Of a stretch of 64,000 nt of DNA, positions 51,657-61,654 are shown piece by piece. Positions within the stretch are counted from its first letter, which is position 1. Each line of letters begins with the position of its first letter. The notes below the pieces were generated by a model. That model was given only the letters and a program-made list of their open reading frames with translations, was not told the origin of the DNA and did not search any database. The position numbers and the translations under genes are program-made. Source of the DNA: Pseudogulbenkiania ferrooxidans 2002 (lineage in GTDB: Bacteria; Pseudomonadota; Gammaproteobacteria; Burkholderiales; Chromobacteriaceae); the NCBI RefSeq assembly GCF_000174355.1, contig NZ_ACIS01000003.1, positions 62,001 through 126,000 of the forward strand, written 5' to 3'.

Positions 51657-53438
51657 ATGACAACAAACAACCCCATCGAAGTCGCCCGCGAAACGCTGAA
51701 ACAACTCAGCACCCGCAAACTACTGCCCACCCCGGAAAATTACGAGCGCGTCTACCAGGAGCTCACCAAGGCTCCGGCAGAACGGGAAAACAAGCTCGCC
51801 ACGCAACTGTTTCGTGCGCTGGAGAGCCTGCCCAACGACAACGCTGCCGCCAAGGCGATGTTGCAACGCCTGCAACTGCTCATCAAAGCGTCCCACTGGG
51901 AGCAGGTTCCGCAACTGGTGATCGATTTTGCCCGACAGAGCCAGACCACCCAGCAGCTTGCCCAGGAATGGGGCAGCCTGATCGAGAACCTGATCAAGAG
52001 CTGGGATTTGCGCCAGACCGATTTCCCGCAGCACTTCAAGCAAGCCGGACTGGAACGGCTGCTGATCACCTACGGCAAACAGCCGCAGGAACTCAACAAG
52101 AAACTGCATTCGCTGATCCAGACCTGGAATACCCCGTTGCGGGATCGCGAGCCGCTCTCGGAGGAAATACTGCCTTCCGACGAGACGGCGGCGGTCGCCG
52201 AGCTCCCCCCGAGCTGGACGGTCTGGCAGCGCATCCTGTGCTTTGCCTTGAAGCACGGCCTGGAGCCGCGCCTGCAGCCCTACCCCGAGCTGGTGGTGAA
52301 TCTCGAAGCCATGATCGGCGAAGTGGAGCAGCTCGGCGACGAGGCCACGCTCAACAGTCTGCTGCCGCGGCTGCGCGCCTTCATGATCAAGGTCGAGCTC
52401 TACACCCAGCAGGAAGGGCGCCTGGTCACCGGGCTGTCGAACCTGCTCAAACTGCTGCTCGACAATATCGCCGAGGTCAACCGCTCGGACAGCTTCATGG
52501 TCGGTCAGATCGCCACGCTGCAGGAAGTGCTCTCGCAAGAACCCTTGTCGATGCAGCAGATCTACCAGCTGGAAACCAGCCTGAAGGAAGTCATCCGCAA
52601 GCAGGGTGCGCTGAAGAACTCGCTCGACGAGGCCGCCAGCTCGCTGCGCAATCTGCTGGATCGCTTCGTGTCGCGGCTGGCCAGCATGACCGACAGCACC
52701 GACGAGTTCCACAGCAAGATCAGCACGCACAGCACGCGGCTGAGACAGATCCAGAACGTCGAGGAACTCACCCCCATCATCAGCTCGCTGATGGAGGACA
52801 CCTCGACGATGCAGCTCAACCTGGTCAGGTCGCGTGACGAGCTGCTGTCCTCGCGCGAACAGGTGGAGTCGGCCGAGCAACGCATCAAGGAACTGGAAAT
52901 CGCCCTGGAGGCGGCCAGCGCCAAGGTGAAGGAAGACCAGCTGACCGGCGCCTACAACCGGCGCGGGCTGGCCGAGCACTTCCAGCGCGAGATCAGCCGC
53001 GCCGAACGCACCAACAGCCCGTTGTCGGTGGCGCTGATCGATGTCGACAACTTCAAGCAGCTCAACGACCACTATGGCCACCTGACCGGCGACGACGCGC
53101 TGAAGCACCTGGTCAACGTGACCCGCCATACCATGCGGCCTTCTGACATCGTGGCGCGCTTCGGCGGCGAAGAATTCGTCATCCTGCTGCCGGACACGCC
53201 GCCCCCCGAGGCCATCCAAGCCATCCAGCGCTTGCAGCGCGAGCTGACCAAGACCTTCTTTCTCGCCAATAACGACCGCCTGCTGATTACCTTCAGCGCC
53301 GGGGTAGCGAAATGGCATCTGGGCGAGCGCGATACCGACGTGATCGAACGGGCGGACCAGGCCATGTATCAGGCCAAGATCAGCGGCAAGAACCGGGTCT
53401 GCTCCGCGGAAGCGGAAGAAGCCCCCCCTGCTGCCTGA
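51657..53438 (+). CDS. Soluble diguanylate cyclase with long helical N-terminus
   Basis: About 593 residues from the ATG at 51657 (MTTNNPIEVARETLKQLS; AGGA nine bases upstream); ATGs at 51621/51624 lack a ribosome site. Residues 1-410 are mostly helical with no membrane span and end in a coiled coil (SREQVESAEQRIKELEIALE). The C-terminal GGDEF domain has the active GGEEF motif and an intact RxxD inhibitory site (RPSDIVARFGGEEF), so it should make cyclic di-GMP with product feedback. The N-terminal region is not one I can name; it may sense a partner rather than a ligand. Confidence 0.88.
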   Translation: MTTNNPIEVARETLKQLSTRKLLPTPENYERVYQELTKAPAERENKLATQLFRALESLPNDNAAAKAMLQRLQLLIKASHWEQVPQLVIDFARQSQTTQQLAQEWGSLIENLIKSWDLRQTDFPQHFKQAGLERLLITYGKQPQELNKKLHSLIQTWNTPLRDREPLSEEILPSDETAAVAELPPSWTVWQRILCFALKHGLEPRLQPYPELVVNLEAMIGEVEQLGDEATLNSLLPRLRAFMIKVELYTQQEGRLVTGLSNLLKLLLDNIAEVNRSDSFMVGQIATLQEVLSQEPLSMQQIYQLETSLKEVIRKQGALKNSLDEAASSLRNLLDRFVSRLASMTDSTDEFHSKISTHSTRLRQIQNVEELTPIISSLMEDTSTMQLNLVRSRDELLSSREQVESAEQRIKELEIALEAASAKVKEDQLTGAYNRRGLAEHFQREISRAERTNSPLSVALIDVDNFKQLNDHYGHLTGDDALKHLVNVTRHTMRPSDIVARFGGEEFVILLPDTPPPEAIQAIQRLQRELTKTFFLANNDRLLITFSAGVAKWHLGERDTDVIERADQAMYQAKISGKNRVCSAEAEEAPPAA

Positions 53439-53455
53439 CGGCGTTCATCCAACAA

Positions 53456-53480
53456 AAAACGGCCCAAACGGGCCGTTTTT
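53456..53480. terminator. Bidirectional terminator between the cyclase gene and rnfH
   Basis: AAAACGGCCC, four-base loop, GGGCCGTTTT. Confidence 0.94.
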
Positions 53481-53491
53481 ACTTTGGGGGC

Positions 53492-53809
53492 TCACTCTGC
53501 CACCGGGCCGCCACCCTTCTTCGTGGCCTTGCCGGCCTCGGCGCGACGCCGCCGCACCTCCTTGGGGTCGGCAATCAGGGGACGGTAGATCTCCACCCGA
53601 TCATGCGCACGCAGGACGAAATCCTCCTTCACCGCCTTGCCGAACACCCCCAATTGGAGATGAGCCAGGTCGATCTCGGGGAACTGCCCGGCAATACCCG
53701 AGAGCTCCACCGCTTGACGCGCCGTGGTGCCTGCCGCAACGGTCTGCGTGATGATCTGCTGGCGCTCGCGCCGCGCGTACGTGACTTCAATCTCGATGGT
53801 ATTAGTCAT
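53492..53809 (-). CDS. rnfH: RnfH-family ubiquitin-like protein (UPF0125)
   Basis: 105 residues with a beta-grasp pattern (IEIEVTYARRERQQIITQTV...DRVEIYRPLIADPKEVRRRRAE). The conserved YRPLxxDPKExRRxRA end is the family mark. Start at 53809 overlaps the ratA end by eight bases. Function uncertain; partner of ratA. Confidence 0.9.
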   Translation of the reverse strand: MTNTIEIEVTYARRERQQIITQTVAAGTTARQAVELSGIAGQFPEIDLAHLQLGVFGKAVKEDFVLRAHDRVEIYRPLIADPKEVRRRRAEAGKATKKGGGPVAE

Positions 53810-54239
53810 CGCCGTAAATCCGGTCTGCTTCCTTGATGAAGGCATCCACCAACGAACCGGAGATATGGCCAAATACCGGTCCGATCAGTTTTTCCAGCAG
53901 ATGACTGGAAAAGCGGTAGGTGAGGCGAAACTCGATCTTGCAGCCGATCTCGCCCAGCGGGTGGAAATGCCATCGTCCCTGCAGATGCTCGAAAGGCCCC
54001 TCGACCAGTTCCATGCTGATCGTCTCGCCATCGACATTGACATTGCGGGTGGTGAAATGCTGCCGAATTCTCAGATAGTCGATATGCAGACTGGCCACCA
54101 GCTGGTTGCCCACACGTTCATGAACCTCGGCCCTTCCGCACCAGGGCAGGAAGCGGGGATAGTGCTCGACATCGTCCACCAAGGCGAACATCTGTTCTAC
54201 CGTATGGGGCACCAGGACATTCTTTTCGACAACCAGCAT
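53802..54239 (-). CDS. ratA: RatA-type START-domain protein
   Basis: 145-residue SRPBCC/START-fold protein (PHTVEQMFALVDDVEHYPRFLPWC...LIGPVFGHISGSLVDAFIKEA). E. coli RatA was described as binding the 50S subunit and blocking association; related Coq10 proteins bind ubiquinone, so either role is possible. Divergent from smpB as in many proteobacteria. Confidence 0.88.
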   Translation of the reverse strand: MLVVEKNVLVPHTVEQMFALVDDVEHYPRFLPWCGRAEVHERVGNQLVASLHIDYLRIRQHFTTRNVNVDGETISMELVEGPFEHLQGRWHFHPLGEIGCKIEFRLTYRFSSHLLEKLIGPVFGHISGSLVDAFIKEADRIYGDD

Positions 54240-54362
54240 GGCAAGGGAAAACGCAAAAATAGTAAAGGTACACCAAGCGCGCCTCCCCCGCCATGTCCGA
54301 GTTGGACGCTGCCAGGCCCAACGGAGCCAAACCGCTGAAATGACTCGACTTTAGCGATAGCA

Positions 54363-54384
54363 CCGGTATCTGATAGAATACCGG
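54363..54384 (+). promoter_or_regulatory. smpB promoter with a dyad over the -10
   Basis: CCGGTAT and ATACCGG form a 7-base-pair inverted repeat that encloses a TAGAAT -10 (54374-54379). A repressor site or transcript 5' hairpin is possible. Confidence 0.4.
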
Positions 54385-54400
54385 ATTCTCTTACCCTCAC

Positions 54401-54853
54401 ATGCCCATGAGCATCATCGACAACCGCAAGGCCTACCACGATTATTTCATCGAGGAAAAGCTCGAGGCCGGCCTCGTGCTGGAAGGCTGGGAAGTCAAGG
54501 CGATCCGGGCCGGCCGGGTGCAGCTCAAGGAGAGCTACGTCATCTGGAAGAATGGCGCCTTCTGGCTGTTTGGCTGCCATATCTCGCCGCTGCAGTCCGC
54601 CTCGACCCACGTCAAGCCCGACCCGACACGCAACCGCAAGCTGCTGCTGAACCAGGCCCAGATCAATAAGTTCATCGGCAAGGTCGAGCGAGCCGGCTAC
54701 ACCATGGTCGCCCTCGACCTGCACTACACCAAGGGCATGATCAAGGCTGAAATCGGGCTGGCCAAGGGCAAGAAGCTGCATGACAAGCGCGACAGCGCCA
54801 AGGAACGCGAACTCGACCGCGAGAAACAGCGTTTCCTGCGAGACCGGGGGTAG
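54401..54853 (+). CDS. smpB: SsrA-binding protein SmpB
   Basis: 150 residues; partner of tmRNA in ribosome rescue. [23 protein letters not shown] and [17 protein letters not shown] are the core OB-fold motifs; the C-terminal tail [21 protein letters not shown] reaches the decoding site. The N-terminal extension of E. coli is absent. tmRNA itself was not found here. Confidence 0.97.
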   Translation: MPMSIIDNRKAYHDYFIEEKLEAGLVLEGWEVKAIRAGRVQLKESYVIWKNGAFWLFGCHISPLQSASTHVKPDPTRNRKLLLNQAQINKFIGKVERAGYTMVALDLHYTKGMIKAEIGLAKGKKLHDKRDSAKERELDREKQRFLRDRG

Positions 54854-54856
54854 GCC

Positions 54857-55213
54857 ATGAAAACCAGTGTTTCGCTACCGATCGTACTGATCACGCTGGG
54901 CTCGCTGTGGTTTCTGAAGAGCACCTACCTGCTGCCAGAAACCTCGACCCTGCTCGCCCTGTTGCTGGTGACGGCCGGGGTTATCCTCTTCGTCATCGAC
55001 GGCTTCAACAAGTCGTCGATGGTCACCAGCCCGATGCTGATGTACGGCGGTGCCGCCGTCTACCTGTACGACTCGGCCGGTCTGCGCCTGAGCCACGTGC
55101 TGTCGCTGGGCATGGTGCTGATGGGAATCCTGCTGCTGTTGGCGCGCAGCGACCGCATCCCGGAGCGCAGCCAGCGTGCACCGGAACGACAGCTCAACGG
55201 CGACGGGCGTTGA
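54857..55213 (+). CDS. Small membrane protein, LiaI/LiaF-like N-terminal (DUF5668-like)
   Basis: 118 residues with about four short hydrophobic helices (5-20, 30-48, 56-70, 80-97) and a polar, Arg-rich tail. The spacing resembles LiaI-LiaF-like membrane regions, but I would not assign a function. It starts three bases after the smpB stop. Confidence 0.65.
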   Translation: MKTSVSLPIVLITLGSLWFLKSTYLLPETSTLLALLLVTAGVILFVIDGFNKSSMVTSPMLMYGGAAVYLYDSAGLRLSHVLSLGMVLMGILLLLARSDRIPERSQRAPERQLNGDGR

Positions 55214-55279
55214 GCCGATACTGACATCTATTAGACGATTGAGGGCCGCAAGGCCCGTTCTCCATTATCAAGGATAGGC

Positions 55280-56857
55280 ATGGACAAGATCCTCATTCTC
55301 GACTTCGGCTCCCAGGTGAGTCAGCTCATCGCCCGCCGCGTTCGCGAGGCCCACGTGTATTGCGAACTGCATCCGTTCGACATGCCGATCGACGAGATCC
55401 GCGCGTTCAATCCGAAGGCCATTATCTTGTCCGGCGGTCCGAACTCGGTGTACGAGTCCGACTACCAGGCCGACCCGAAAGTCTTCAAACTGGGCGTGCC
55501 GGTGCTGGGCATCTGCTACGGCATGCAGTTCATGGCCCAGACCCTGGGCGGCAAGGTGGAAGCCGGCGACAAGCGCGAATTCGGCTACGCCGAGATTAAG
55601 GCACGCCACCACTCCAAGGTCTTCGAAGGCCTGCAGGACCGCATCGACGACGCCGGTAACGGCTACCTCGACGTCTGGATGAGCCACGGCGACAAGGTGG
55701 TGGAGTTGCCTGCCGGCTTCAAGGTCATCGCCGAGACCCTGTCCTGCCCGGTCGCCGCCATGGCCGACGAAGACCGCGGCTTCTACGCCGTACAGTTCCA
55801 CCCGGAAGTGACCCACACCAAGCGCGGCACCGAGATGCTGCATCGCTTCGTGCTGCACGTGGCCGACGCCAAGCCGTCCTGGACCATGCCGAACTACATA
55901 GAGGAGGCGATCCAGAAGATCCGCGAGCAAGTGGGTGACGAAGAAGTCATCCTCGGCCTGTCCGGCGGCGTGGACTCCTCGGTGGCAGCCGCGCTGATCC
56001 ACCGCGCCATCGGCGAACAACTCACCTGCGTCTTCGTCGACCACGGCCTGCTGCGCCTGAACGAAGGCAAGATGGTGATGGAAATGTTCGCGCAGAACCT
56101 CGGCGTGAAGGTGATCCATGTCGACGCGACCGAACAGTTCATGGGCAAGCTGGCCGGCGAGACCGACCCGGAGAAGAAGCGCAAGATCATCGGCGCCGAA
56201 TTCGTCGAGGTGTTCCAGCGCGAGTCGGGCAAGCTCACCAACGCCAAGTGGCTGGCCCAGGGCACCATCTACCCGGACGTGATCGAATCCGCCGGCGCCA
56301 AGACCAAGAAGGCGCACGCGATCAAGAGCCACCACAACGTGGGCGGCCTGCCGGACGACATGAACCTGAAGCTGCTGGAGCCGCTGCGCGACCTGTTCAA
56401 GGACGAAGTGCGCCAGTTGGGCGTAGCGCTCGGTCTGCCACATGACATGGTGTATCGCCACCCGTTCCCGGGCCCGGGCCTCGGCGTGCGCATCCTGGGT
56501 GAAGTGAAAATGGAATACGCCGACCTGCTGCGCCGCGCCGACGCCATCTTCATCGAAGAGCTGCGCAACACCATCGACGAGAAGACCGGCAAGAACTGGT
56601 ACGACCTGACCAGCCAGGCCTTCGCCGTGTTCCTGCCGGTGAAGTCGGTGGGCGTGATGGGCGACGGCCGCACCTACGATTACGTGGTGGCGCTGCGCGC
56701 GGTGATCACCAGCGACTTCATGACCGCGCACTGGGCCGAACTGCCGTACAGCCTGCTCGGCAAGGTGTCCAACCGCATCATCAACGAAGTGCGCGGCCTC
56801 AACCGCGTGGTCTACGATGTGAGCGGCAAGCCGCCGGCGACCATCGAGTGGGAATAA
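55280..56857 (+). CDS. guaA: GMP synthase (glutamine-hydrolysing)
   Basis: 525 residues. Glutaminase Cys in [16 protein letters not shown] (~81), His-Glu in FHPEVTHT, the PP-loop [10 protein letters not shown], and the C-terminal dimer domain ending KPPATIEWE. guaB is not adjacent. A small stem GGGCC-GCAA-GGCCC stands about 25 bases before the start. Confidence 0.98.
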   Translation: MDKILILDFGSQVSQLIARRVREAHVYCELHPFDMPIDEIRAFNPKAIILSGGPNSVYESDYQADPKVFKLGVPVLGICYGMQFMAQTLGGKVEAGDKREFGYAEIKARHHSKVFEGLQDRIDDAGNGYLDVWMSHGDKVVELPAGFKVIAETLSCPVAAMADEDRGFYAVQFHPEVTHTKRGTEMLHRFVLHVADAKPSWTMPNYIEEAIQKIREQVGDEEVILGLSGGVDSSVAAALIHRAIGEQLTCVFVDHGLLRLNEGKMVMEMFAQNLGVKVIHVDATEQFMGKLAGETDPEKKRKIIGAEFVEVFQRESGKLTNAKWLAQGTIYPDVIESAGAKTKKAHAIKSHHNVGGLPDDMNLKLLEPLRDLFKDEVRQLGVALGLPHDMVYRHPFPGPGLGVRILGEVKMEYADLLRRADAIFIEELRNTIDEKTGKNWYDLTSQAFAVFLPVKSVGVMGDGRTYDYVVALRAVITSDFMTAHWAELPYSLLGKVSNRIINEVRGLNRVVYDVSGKPPATIEWE

Positions 56858-56887
56858 GCCCTCTCCCTTTGCAGCATGAACACCATG

Positions 56888-56912
56888 GCCCTGCCTTTGC
56901 GCAGGGCTTTTT
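56888..56912 (+). terminator. Terminator after guaA
   Basis: GCCCTGC, six-base loop, GCAGGGC then TTTTTC. Confidence 0.93.
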
Positions 56913-57080
56913 CTTGTCCGTTGGCCGACAACATCGGTGATGTTATCGCCCCCGAACCACTTGGACTCGACGCCTGATGTCATAGACTGTTAGGGTAATC
57001 GCATGTTTCCATGCTGAAGGGAGTGGCGGAACCGCCACGTCCTTCCTCTTCCCGTTTCACCACGCACCAGGAGGATCACC

Positions 57081-57395
57081 ATGAACGAGCAAACATTTGC
57101 CGCCGAGAAGGAACAATTGCTGCAGGATGTCCGCCACGTTCTGTCCAGCACGGAGGATCTGCTCACCGCCGCTGGCGACGAAGGCGGCGAGAAGGCCCAG
57201 CAGTTGCGCCAGCGCCTGGCCGACAAGCTGAAGGAAGCCAAGGCCAAGCTGACCGAGGCCGAGCAGGTGGTGGTCGGCAAGGCCAAGGTGGCGGCCAAGG
57301 CAACCGACCAGTACGTGCACGAAAACCCGTGGAAGTCGATCGGCATCGCTGCCGTGCTCGGCTTCCTGCTGGGCCTGCTGGTTTCCCGCCGCTGA
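57081..57395 (+). CDS. DUF883 family protein (ElaB/YqjD-like)
   Basis: 104 residues: an amphipathic Glu/Lys/Ala helix followed by a C-terminal membrane anchor (VHENPWKSIGIAAVLGFLLGLLVSRR cut at ~80-104). ElaB/YqjD proteins bind ribosomes to the inner membrane in stationary phase. GGAGG precedes the start. First of a three-gene YqjD-YqjE-YqjK-like cluster. Confidence 0.9.
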   Translation: MNEQTFAAEKEQLLQDVRHVLSSTEDLLTAAGDEGGEKAQQLRQRLADKLKEAKAKLTEAEQVVVGKAKVAAKATDQYVHENPWKSIGIAAVLGFLLGLLVSRR

Positions 57396-57409
57396 GCCGG
57401 CCCGTCCCG

Positions 57410-57796
57410 ATGCCGGAACATACTCCGACACCGCCCCGCCCGGGCTCGCTGCGCTCGCTGTTGGGCGGGTTCGTGGCCTTGGCGCTGACCCGGGCCGAGC
57501 TGTTCGGCCTGGAGGCCGAGGAACAGAAAGAACAGCTGCTGCGCAATACCCTGATCGGGGTTGCGGCGCTGATCTGCCTGCTCATCGGCCTCATGGCCGC
57601 GCTGCTGTTCGTCGTGCTGCTCACCCCCCCCGAGTGGCGCGTGACGCTACTCGGCTTGCTCACCATCCTGTTTGCCGTTCTCGGGGCCGCCGCCTTGCTG
57701 CAGTTGCAGCGGCGTCTGAGCCGGCAATCCGCACCGTTCGCCACGACTCTGGCCGAGGTGCGCAAGGACTGGGACGCCCTCAACGGACGCGAGTAA
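57410..57796 (+). CDS. YqjE-like membrane protein (DUF1469/holin superfamily)
   Basis: 128 residues from the ATG at 57410; two membrane helices (about 48-70 and 76-97) flanked by charged helices. Family III phage-holin-like YqjE proteins go with YqjD. Function unknown. Confidence 0.82.
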   Translation: MPEHTPTPPRPGSLRSLLGGFVALALTRAELFGLEAEEQKEQLLRNTLIGVAALICLLIGLMAALLFVVLLTPPEWRVTLLGLLTILFAVLGAAALLQLQRRLSRQSAPFATTLAEVRKDWDALNGRE

Positions 57797-57799
57797 GCG

Positions 57800-58075
57800 A
57801 TGACTCCACAACAACGCGCCATCAAGAAAGAGCTGCTGCTGATGAAGGGCGAGGCGCTACGCCTGAAACTGCGCATGGAGCTGAAAGCCATCAAGCGGCC
57901 GATGAGCCTGGCAGGAGAAGGCTGGCGCACCTGGGGCAACCTGCGGCGACTCGGCCCGGTGCTGGGCGCGCTGGGCGGCATCATTCCCAGCAAGCGCCTG
58001 CGCCGGATGCTGCTGGGCGGAGCCCAGCTGTTTCTGCTATGGCGAGCGGCGCGCAAGCTCTGGGCCCGCCTGTGA
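57800..58075 (+). CDS. YqjK-like small basic protein
   Basis: 91 residues, very Arg/Lys/Leu-rich (LLLMKGEALRLKLRMELKAI) with a weak hydrophobic stretch near 70-82. Assigned by position after yqjE and composition. Three bases after the previous stop. Confidence 0.6.
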   Translation: MTPQQRAIKKELLLMKGEALRLKLRMELKAIKRPMSLAGEGWRTWGNLRRLGPVLGALGGIIPSKRLRRMLLGGAQLFLLWRAARKLWARL

Positions 58076-58079
58076 GTAA

Positions 58080-58835
<756 letters not shown>

Positions 58836-58849
58836 GCATGAAGGGAACG

Positions 58850-59341
58850 ATGAAGATTCGTGTTTCAATCGCCGAACAGGCGCTGACGCTGCGGGACGAC
58901 GACGGCCGCGTGCTGCGCCGCTACCCGGTATCCACCGCCGCCTTGGGCGCGGGCGAGCGCAGCGGCAGCTACCAGACGCCGCGCGGGCGTCACATCGTGC
59001 GCGCCAAGATCGGCGCCGGCATGCCCGCCGGTTCGGTGTTCAAGGCGCGCCGCTGGACCGGTGAAATCTGCAGTGCCGAGGCGTACGCCGCCCAGCCCGA
59101 GCGTGACTGGATCCTGAGCCGCATCCTGTGGCTGTCCGGGCTCGAACCGGGGCGCAACCGACTGGGCCCGGTCGACACCATGCGCCGCTACATCTACCTG
59201 CACGGCACGCCGGACCAGGTCGAATTGGGCCGCCCCGGCTCGCACGGCTGCGTGCGCATGCGCAACAGCGACATCATCGAGCTGTTCGAGCTGCTGCCGT
59301 GCGGTACCGAAGTGGAGATCGTCGAGCATGAACCGGCTTAA
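58850..59341 (+). CDS. L,D-transpeptidase family protein (YkuD), no signal peptide
   Basis: 163 residues from the ATG at 58850; an ATG four codons earlier (58838) is also possible. The YkuD catalytic motif is YLHGTPDQVELG...SHGCVRMRNSDIIELF with His and Cys in place. No signal peptide is visible, which is odd for a peptidoglycan enzyme and may mean cytoplasmic retention or an unrecognised export route. Overlaps the next gene, a paralogue, by 14 bases. Confidence 0.85.
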   Translation: MKIRVSIAEQALTLRDDDGRVLRRYPVSTAALGAGERSGSYQTPRGRHIVRAKIGAGMPAGSVFKARRWTGEICSAEAYAAQPERDWILSRILWLSGLEPGRNRLGPVDTMRRYIYLHGTPDQVELGRPGSHGCVRMRNSDIIELFELLPCGTEVEIVEHEPA

Positions 59342-59987
59342 GCTGGTGCTGGCCACCGGGCTGGCACTGGCGTCGGCCTTGCTGTACGCGGCCGAGGGTG
59401 AGAACACCCCGCCGCCACCCGCCGAGGCTGGCTTCATCCTGGCGCAGCAAACTACCGGCCCCCTGCTGCCCACGCATCCCAACCCGCAGCAGTACGGCAA
59501 GCCGTGGATCGTGGTCGGGGTGAAATCGCAGTCGCTGACCTTCTACGACGGCTGGGGACTGATGCAACACCGCTATAGCGTGTCCACCGCCCGCAATGGC
59601 GTCGGCGAGCTGGCCAACAGTTTCATGACGCCGCGCGGCTGGCACCGGGTATGCGAGAAGATCGGCGACGGCGCCGAGGAAAACACCATCATCTTCCGGC
59701 GCCAGGTCACGCCGTGGAAGTACACCCCGGCGCTGCACGCGCAATACCCCGAGAAGGACTGGATCCTGACGCGCATCCTGTGGCTGTGCGGCATGGAGCC
59801 GGGCAAGAATCAGGGTGGCGACGTCGACAGTTACGACCGCGCCATCTACATCCACGGCGCCGGCGAGCACGTCGCGTTCGGCACCCCGACTTCGCTCGGC
59901 TGCGTACGCATGCGCAACCCCGACGTCATCGAACTGTTCCAGCAGGCCGAACTTGGCACCGACGTGCTGATCGACGAAAACAGCTGA
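59328..59987 (+). CDS. L,D-transpeptidase family protein (YkuD) with signal peptide
   Basis: 219 residues. A signal peptide (RLKLVLATGLALASALLYAA, cut near residue 22) precedes a Pro-rich spacer and a YkuD domain with IYIHGAGEHVAFGTPTSLGCVRMRNPDVIELF. The catalytic block is SLGC here against SHGC in its neighbour. The shared segment DWIL(S/T)RILWL(S/C)G shows the two arose by duplication. Confidence 0.88.
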   Translation: MNRLKLVLATGLALASALLYAAEGENTPPPPAEAGFILAQQTTGPLLPTHPNPQQYGKPWIVVGVKSQSLTFYDGWGLMQHRYSVSTARNGVGELANSFMTPRGWHRVCEKIGDGAEENTIIFRRQVTPWKYTPALHAQYPEKDWILTRILWLCGMEPGKNQGGDVDSYDRAIYIHGAGEHVAFGTPTSLGCVRMRNPDVIELFQQAELGTDVLIDENS

Positions 59988-60011
59988 CCCCCCTGCTCCC
60001 GCCGGCCCAAG

Positions 60012-60020
60012 TTGGCCGAA
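60012..60020 (+). repeat. TTGGCCGAA repeat copy in the gap after the transpeptidase genes
   Basis: Form AAGTTGGCCGAAG followed by CCCTTTTT. Single intergenic copy 25 bases past the stop. Confidence 0.78.
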
Positions 60021-60220
60021 GCCCTTTTTCCCCGCACCGCACCACGATGGCTCGCTGAACGACCCGAATCCCATTCGCGGTGCCGCATGACGCTGTTCTG
60101 GTGCATGTGCTCCGCCGGATTCCCCCTCCGTCATGGCACGTGGCTTGCTAAGTCCTGTTCAGGGCCATGCCATCTCTCCAGCTGGCCCGCCCGAAAAACA
60201 TCAAGACAAGGGAGATTCCC

Positions 60221-61651
60221 ATGCACGCCCTAATGCTGCCCCATTCGTCCCACTACGATGAAATGCTGCTCTCCAGCGGCGCGGTCCGCCCCCACTACCA
60301 GGGCTTTGCCGAATGGCTGCAGGCCCAGACCCCGGAAGCGTTGTCGCGCAAGCGCGAGGAGGCCAACCAGCGCTTTCACCGGGTCGGCATCACCTTCTCG
60401 GTGTACGGCGACGAGTCCGGCGCCGAGCGTCTGATTCCGTTCGATACCATTCCACGCATCGTGCCCGCGGCCGAGTGGCGCGCGCTGGAGGCCGGCATGC
60501 GCCAGCGGGTGAAGGCGCTCAACGCCTTCCTGCACGACATCTACCACGACCACGCCATCATCAAGGCCGGCATCATCCCGGCCGAGCAGGTGTTCACCAA
60601 CGCCCAGTACCAGCCGGCGATGCAGGGCATCGACCTGCCCGACCAGATTTACGCCCACATCACCGGGGTCGACATCATCCGCCACGCCGACGGCCAGTAC
60701 TACGTGCTGGAAGACAACCTGCGCGTGCCGTCCGGCGTGTCCTACATGCTGGAAAACCGCAAGATGATGATGCGGCTGTTCCCCGAGCTGTTCGCCCGCC
60801 ACGCCGTGGGCGTGGTCGACCAGTACCCGGCGCTGCTATTGTCGACGCTGCGCCAGGCCAGCCGGATCGACAACCCCACCGTGGTGGTACTCACCCCCGG
60901 CCATTACAACAGCGCCTACTTCGAGCACGCCTTCCTCGCGCAGCAGATGGGGGTGGAGCTGGTGGAGGGGCGCGACCTGTTCGTGCGCGACGACCACGTC
61001 TACATGCGCACCACCGCCGGCCACAAGCAGGTAGACGTGATCTACCGCCGCATCGACGACGCCTTCCTCGATCCGCTGGCGTTCCGCCCCGACTCCATGC
61101 TCGGCGTGCCCGGCCTGCTCTCGGCCTACCGCCAGGGCAACGTGATCCTGGCCAACGCCATCGGCACCGGCGTGGCGGACGACAAGTCGATCTATCCCTA
61201 CGTGCCGGAGATGATCCGCTTCTACCTGGGCGAAGAACCGCTGCTCAACAACGTGCCGACCTGGCAGTGCCGCAAGCAGGAGGATCTGCAGTACGTGCTG
61301 GAACACCTCGACGAGCTGGTGGTGAAGGAAGTCCACGGCGCCGGCGGCTACGGCATGCTGATCGGCCCGGTGGCGAGCGAAGCGGAAAAGCAGCTGTTCC
61401 GCGACAAGCTCGCGGCCGACCCGGCCGGCTACATCGCCCAGCCGACGCTGTGCCTGTCGTCGTGCCCGACCTTCGTCGAGGCCGGCATCGCACCACGCCA
61501 CCTCGACCTGCGACCGTTCGTGCTGTCGAGCGGCAAGGACATCACCATGGTGCCCGGCGGGCTGACACGAGTGGCGCTGAAGGCCGGCTCGCTGGTGGTC
61601 AACTCGTCGCAGGGCGGCGGTACCAAGGACACCTGGGTTTTGGAGGACTGA
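60221..61651 (+). CDS. Circularly permuted type 2 ATP-grasp protein (Anbu operon)
   Basis: 476 residues from the ATG at 60221 (AAGGGAG upstream). Contains GITFSVYGDESGAERLIPFD, RVKALNAFLHDIYHD, YVLEDNLRVPSGVSYMLENR and the Gly-rich VKEVHGAGGYGMLIGP. The family is predicted to ligate amino acids or peptides in an ATP-dependent way. With the alpha-E, transglutaminase-like and Anbu genes it forms a conserved four-gene set of unsettled role. Confidence 0.9.
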   Translation: MHALMLPHSSHYDEMLLSSGAVRPHYQGFAEWLQAQTPEALSRKREEANQRFHRVGITFSVYGDESGAERLIPFDTIPRIVPAAEWRALEAGMRQRVKALNAFLHDIYHDHAIIKAGIIPAEQVFTNAQYQPAMQGIDLPDQIYAHITGVDIIRHADGQYYVLEDNLRVPSGVSYMLENRKMMMRLFPELFARHAVGVVDQYPALLLSTLRQASRIDNPTVVVLTPGHYNSAYFEHAFLAQQMGVELVEGRDLFVRDDHVYMRTTAGHKQVDVIYRRIDDAFLDPLAFRPDSMLGVPGLLSAYRQGNVILANAIGTGVADDKSIYPYVPEMIRFYLGEEPLLNNVPTWQCRKQEDLQYVLEHLDELVVKEVHGAGGYGMLIGPVASEAEKQLFRDKLAADPAGYIAQPTLCLSSCPTFVEAGIAPRHLDLRPFVLSSGKDITMVPGGLTRVALKAGSLVVNSSQGGGTKDTWVLED

Positions 61652-61654
61652 ATC

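Noticed and set aside
56930-56944. Near copy GTTGGCCGAC and the AACATC/GATGTT dyad after guaA
   Set aside because: The repeat has a mismatch in its core and was not counted. The dyad is short and has no supporting promoter.
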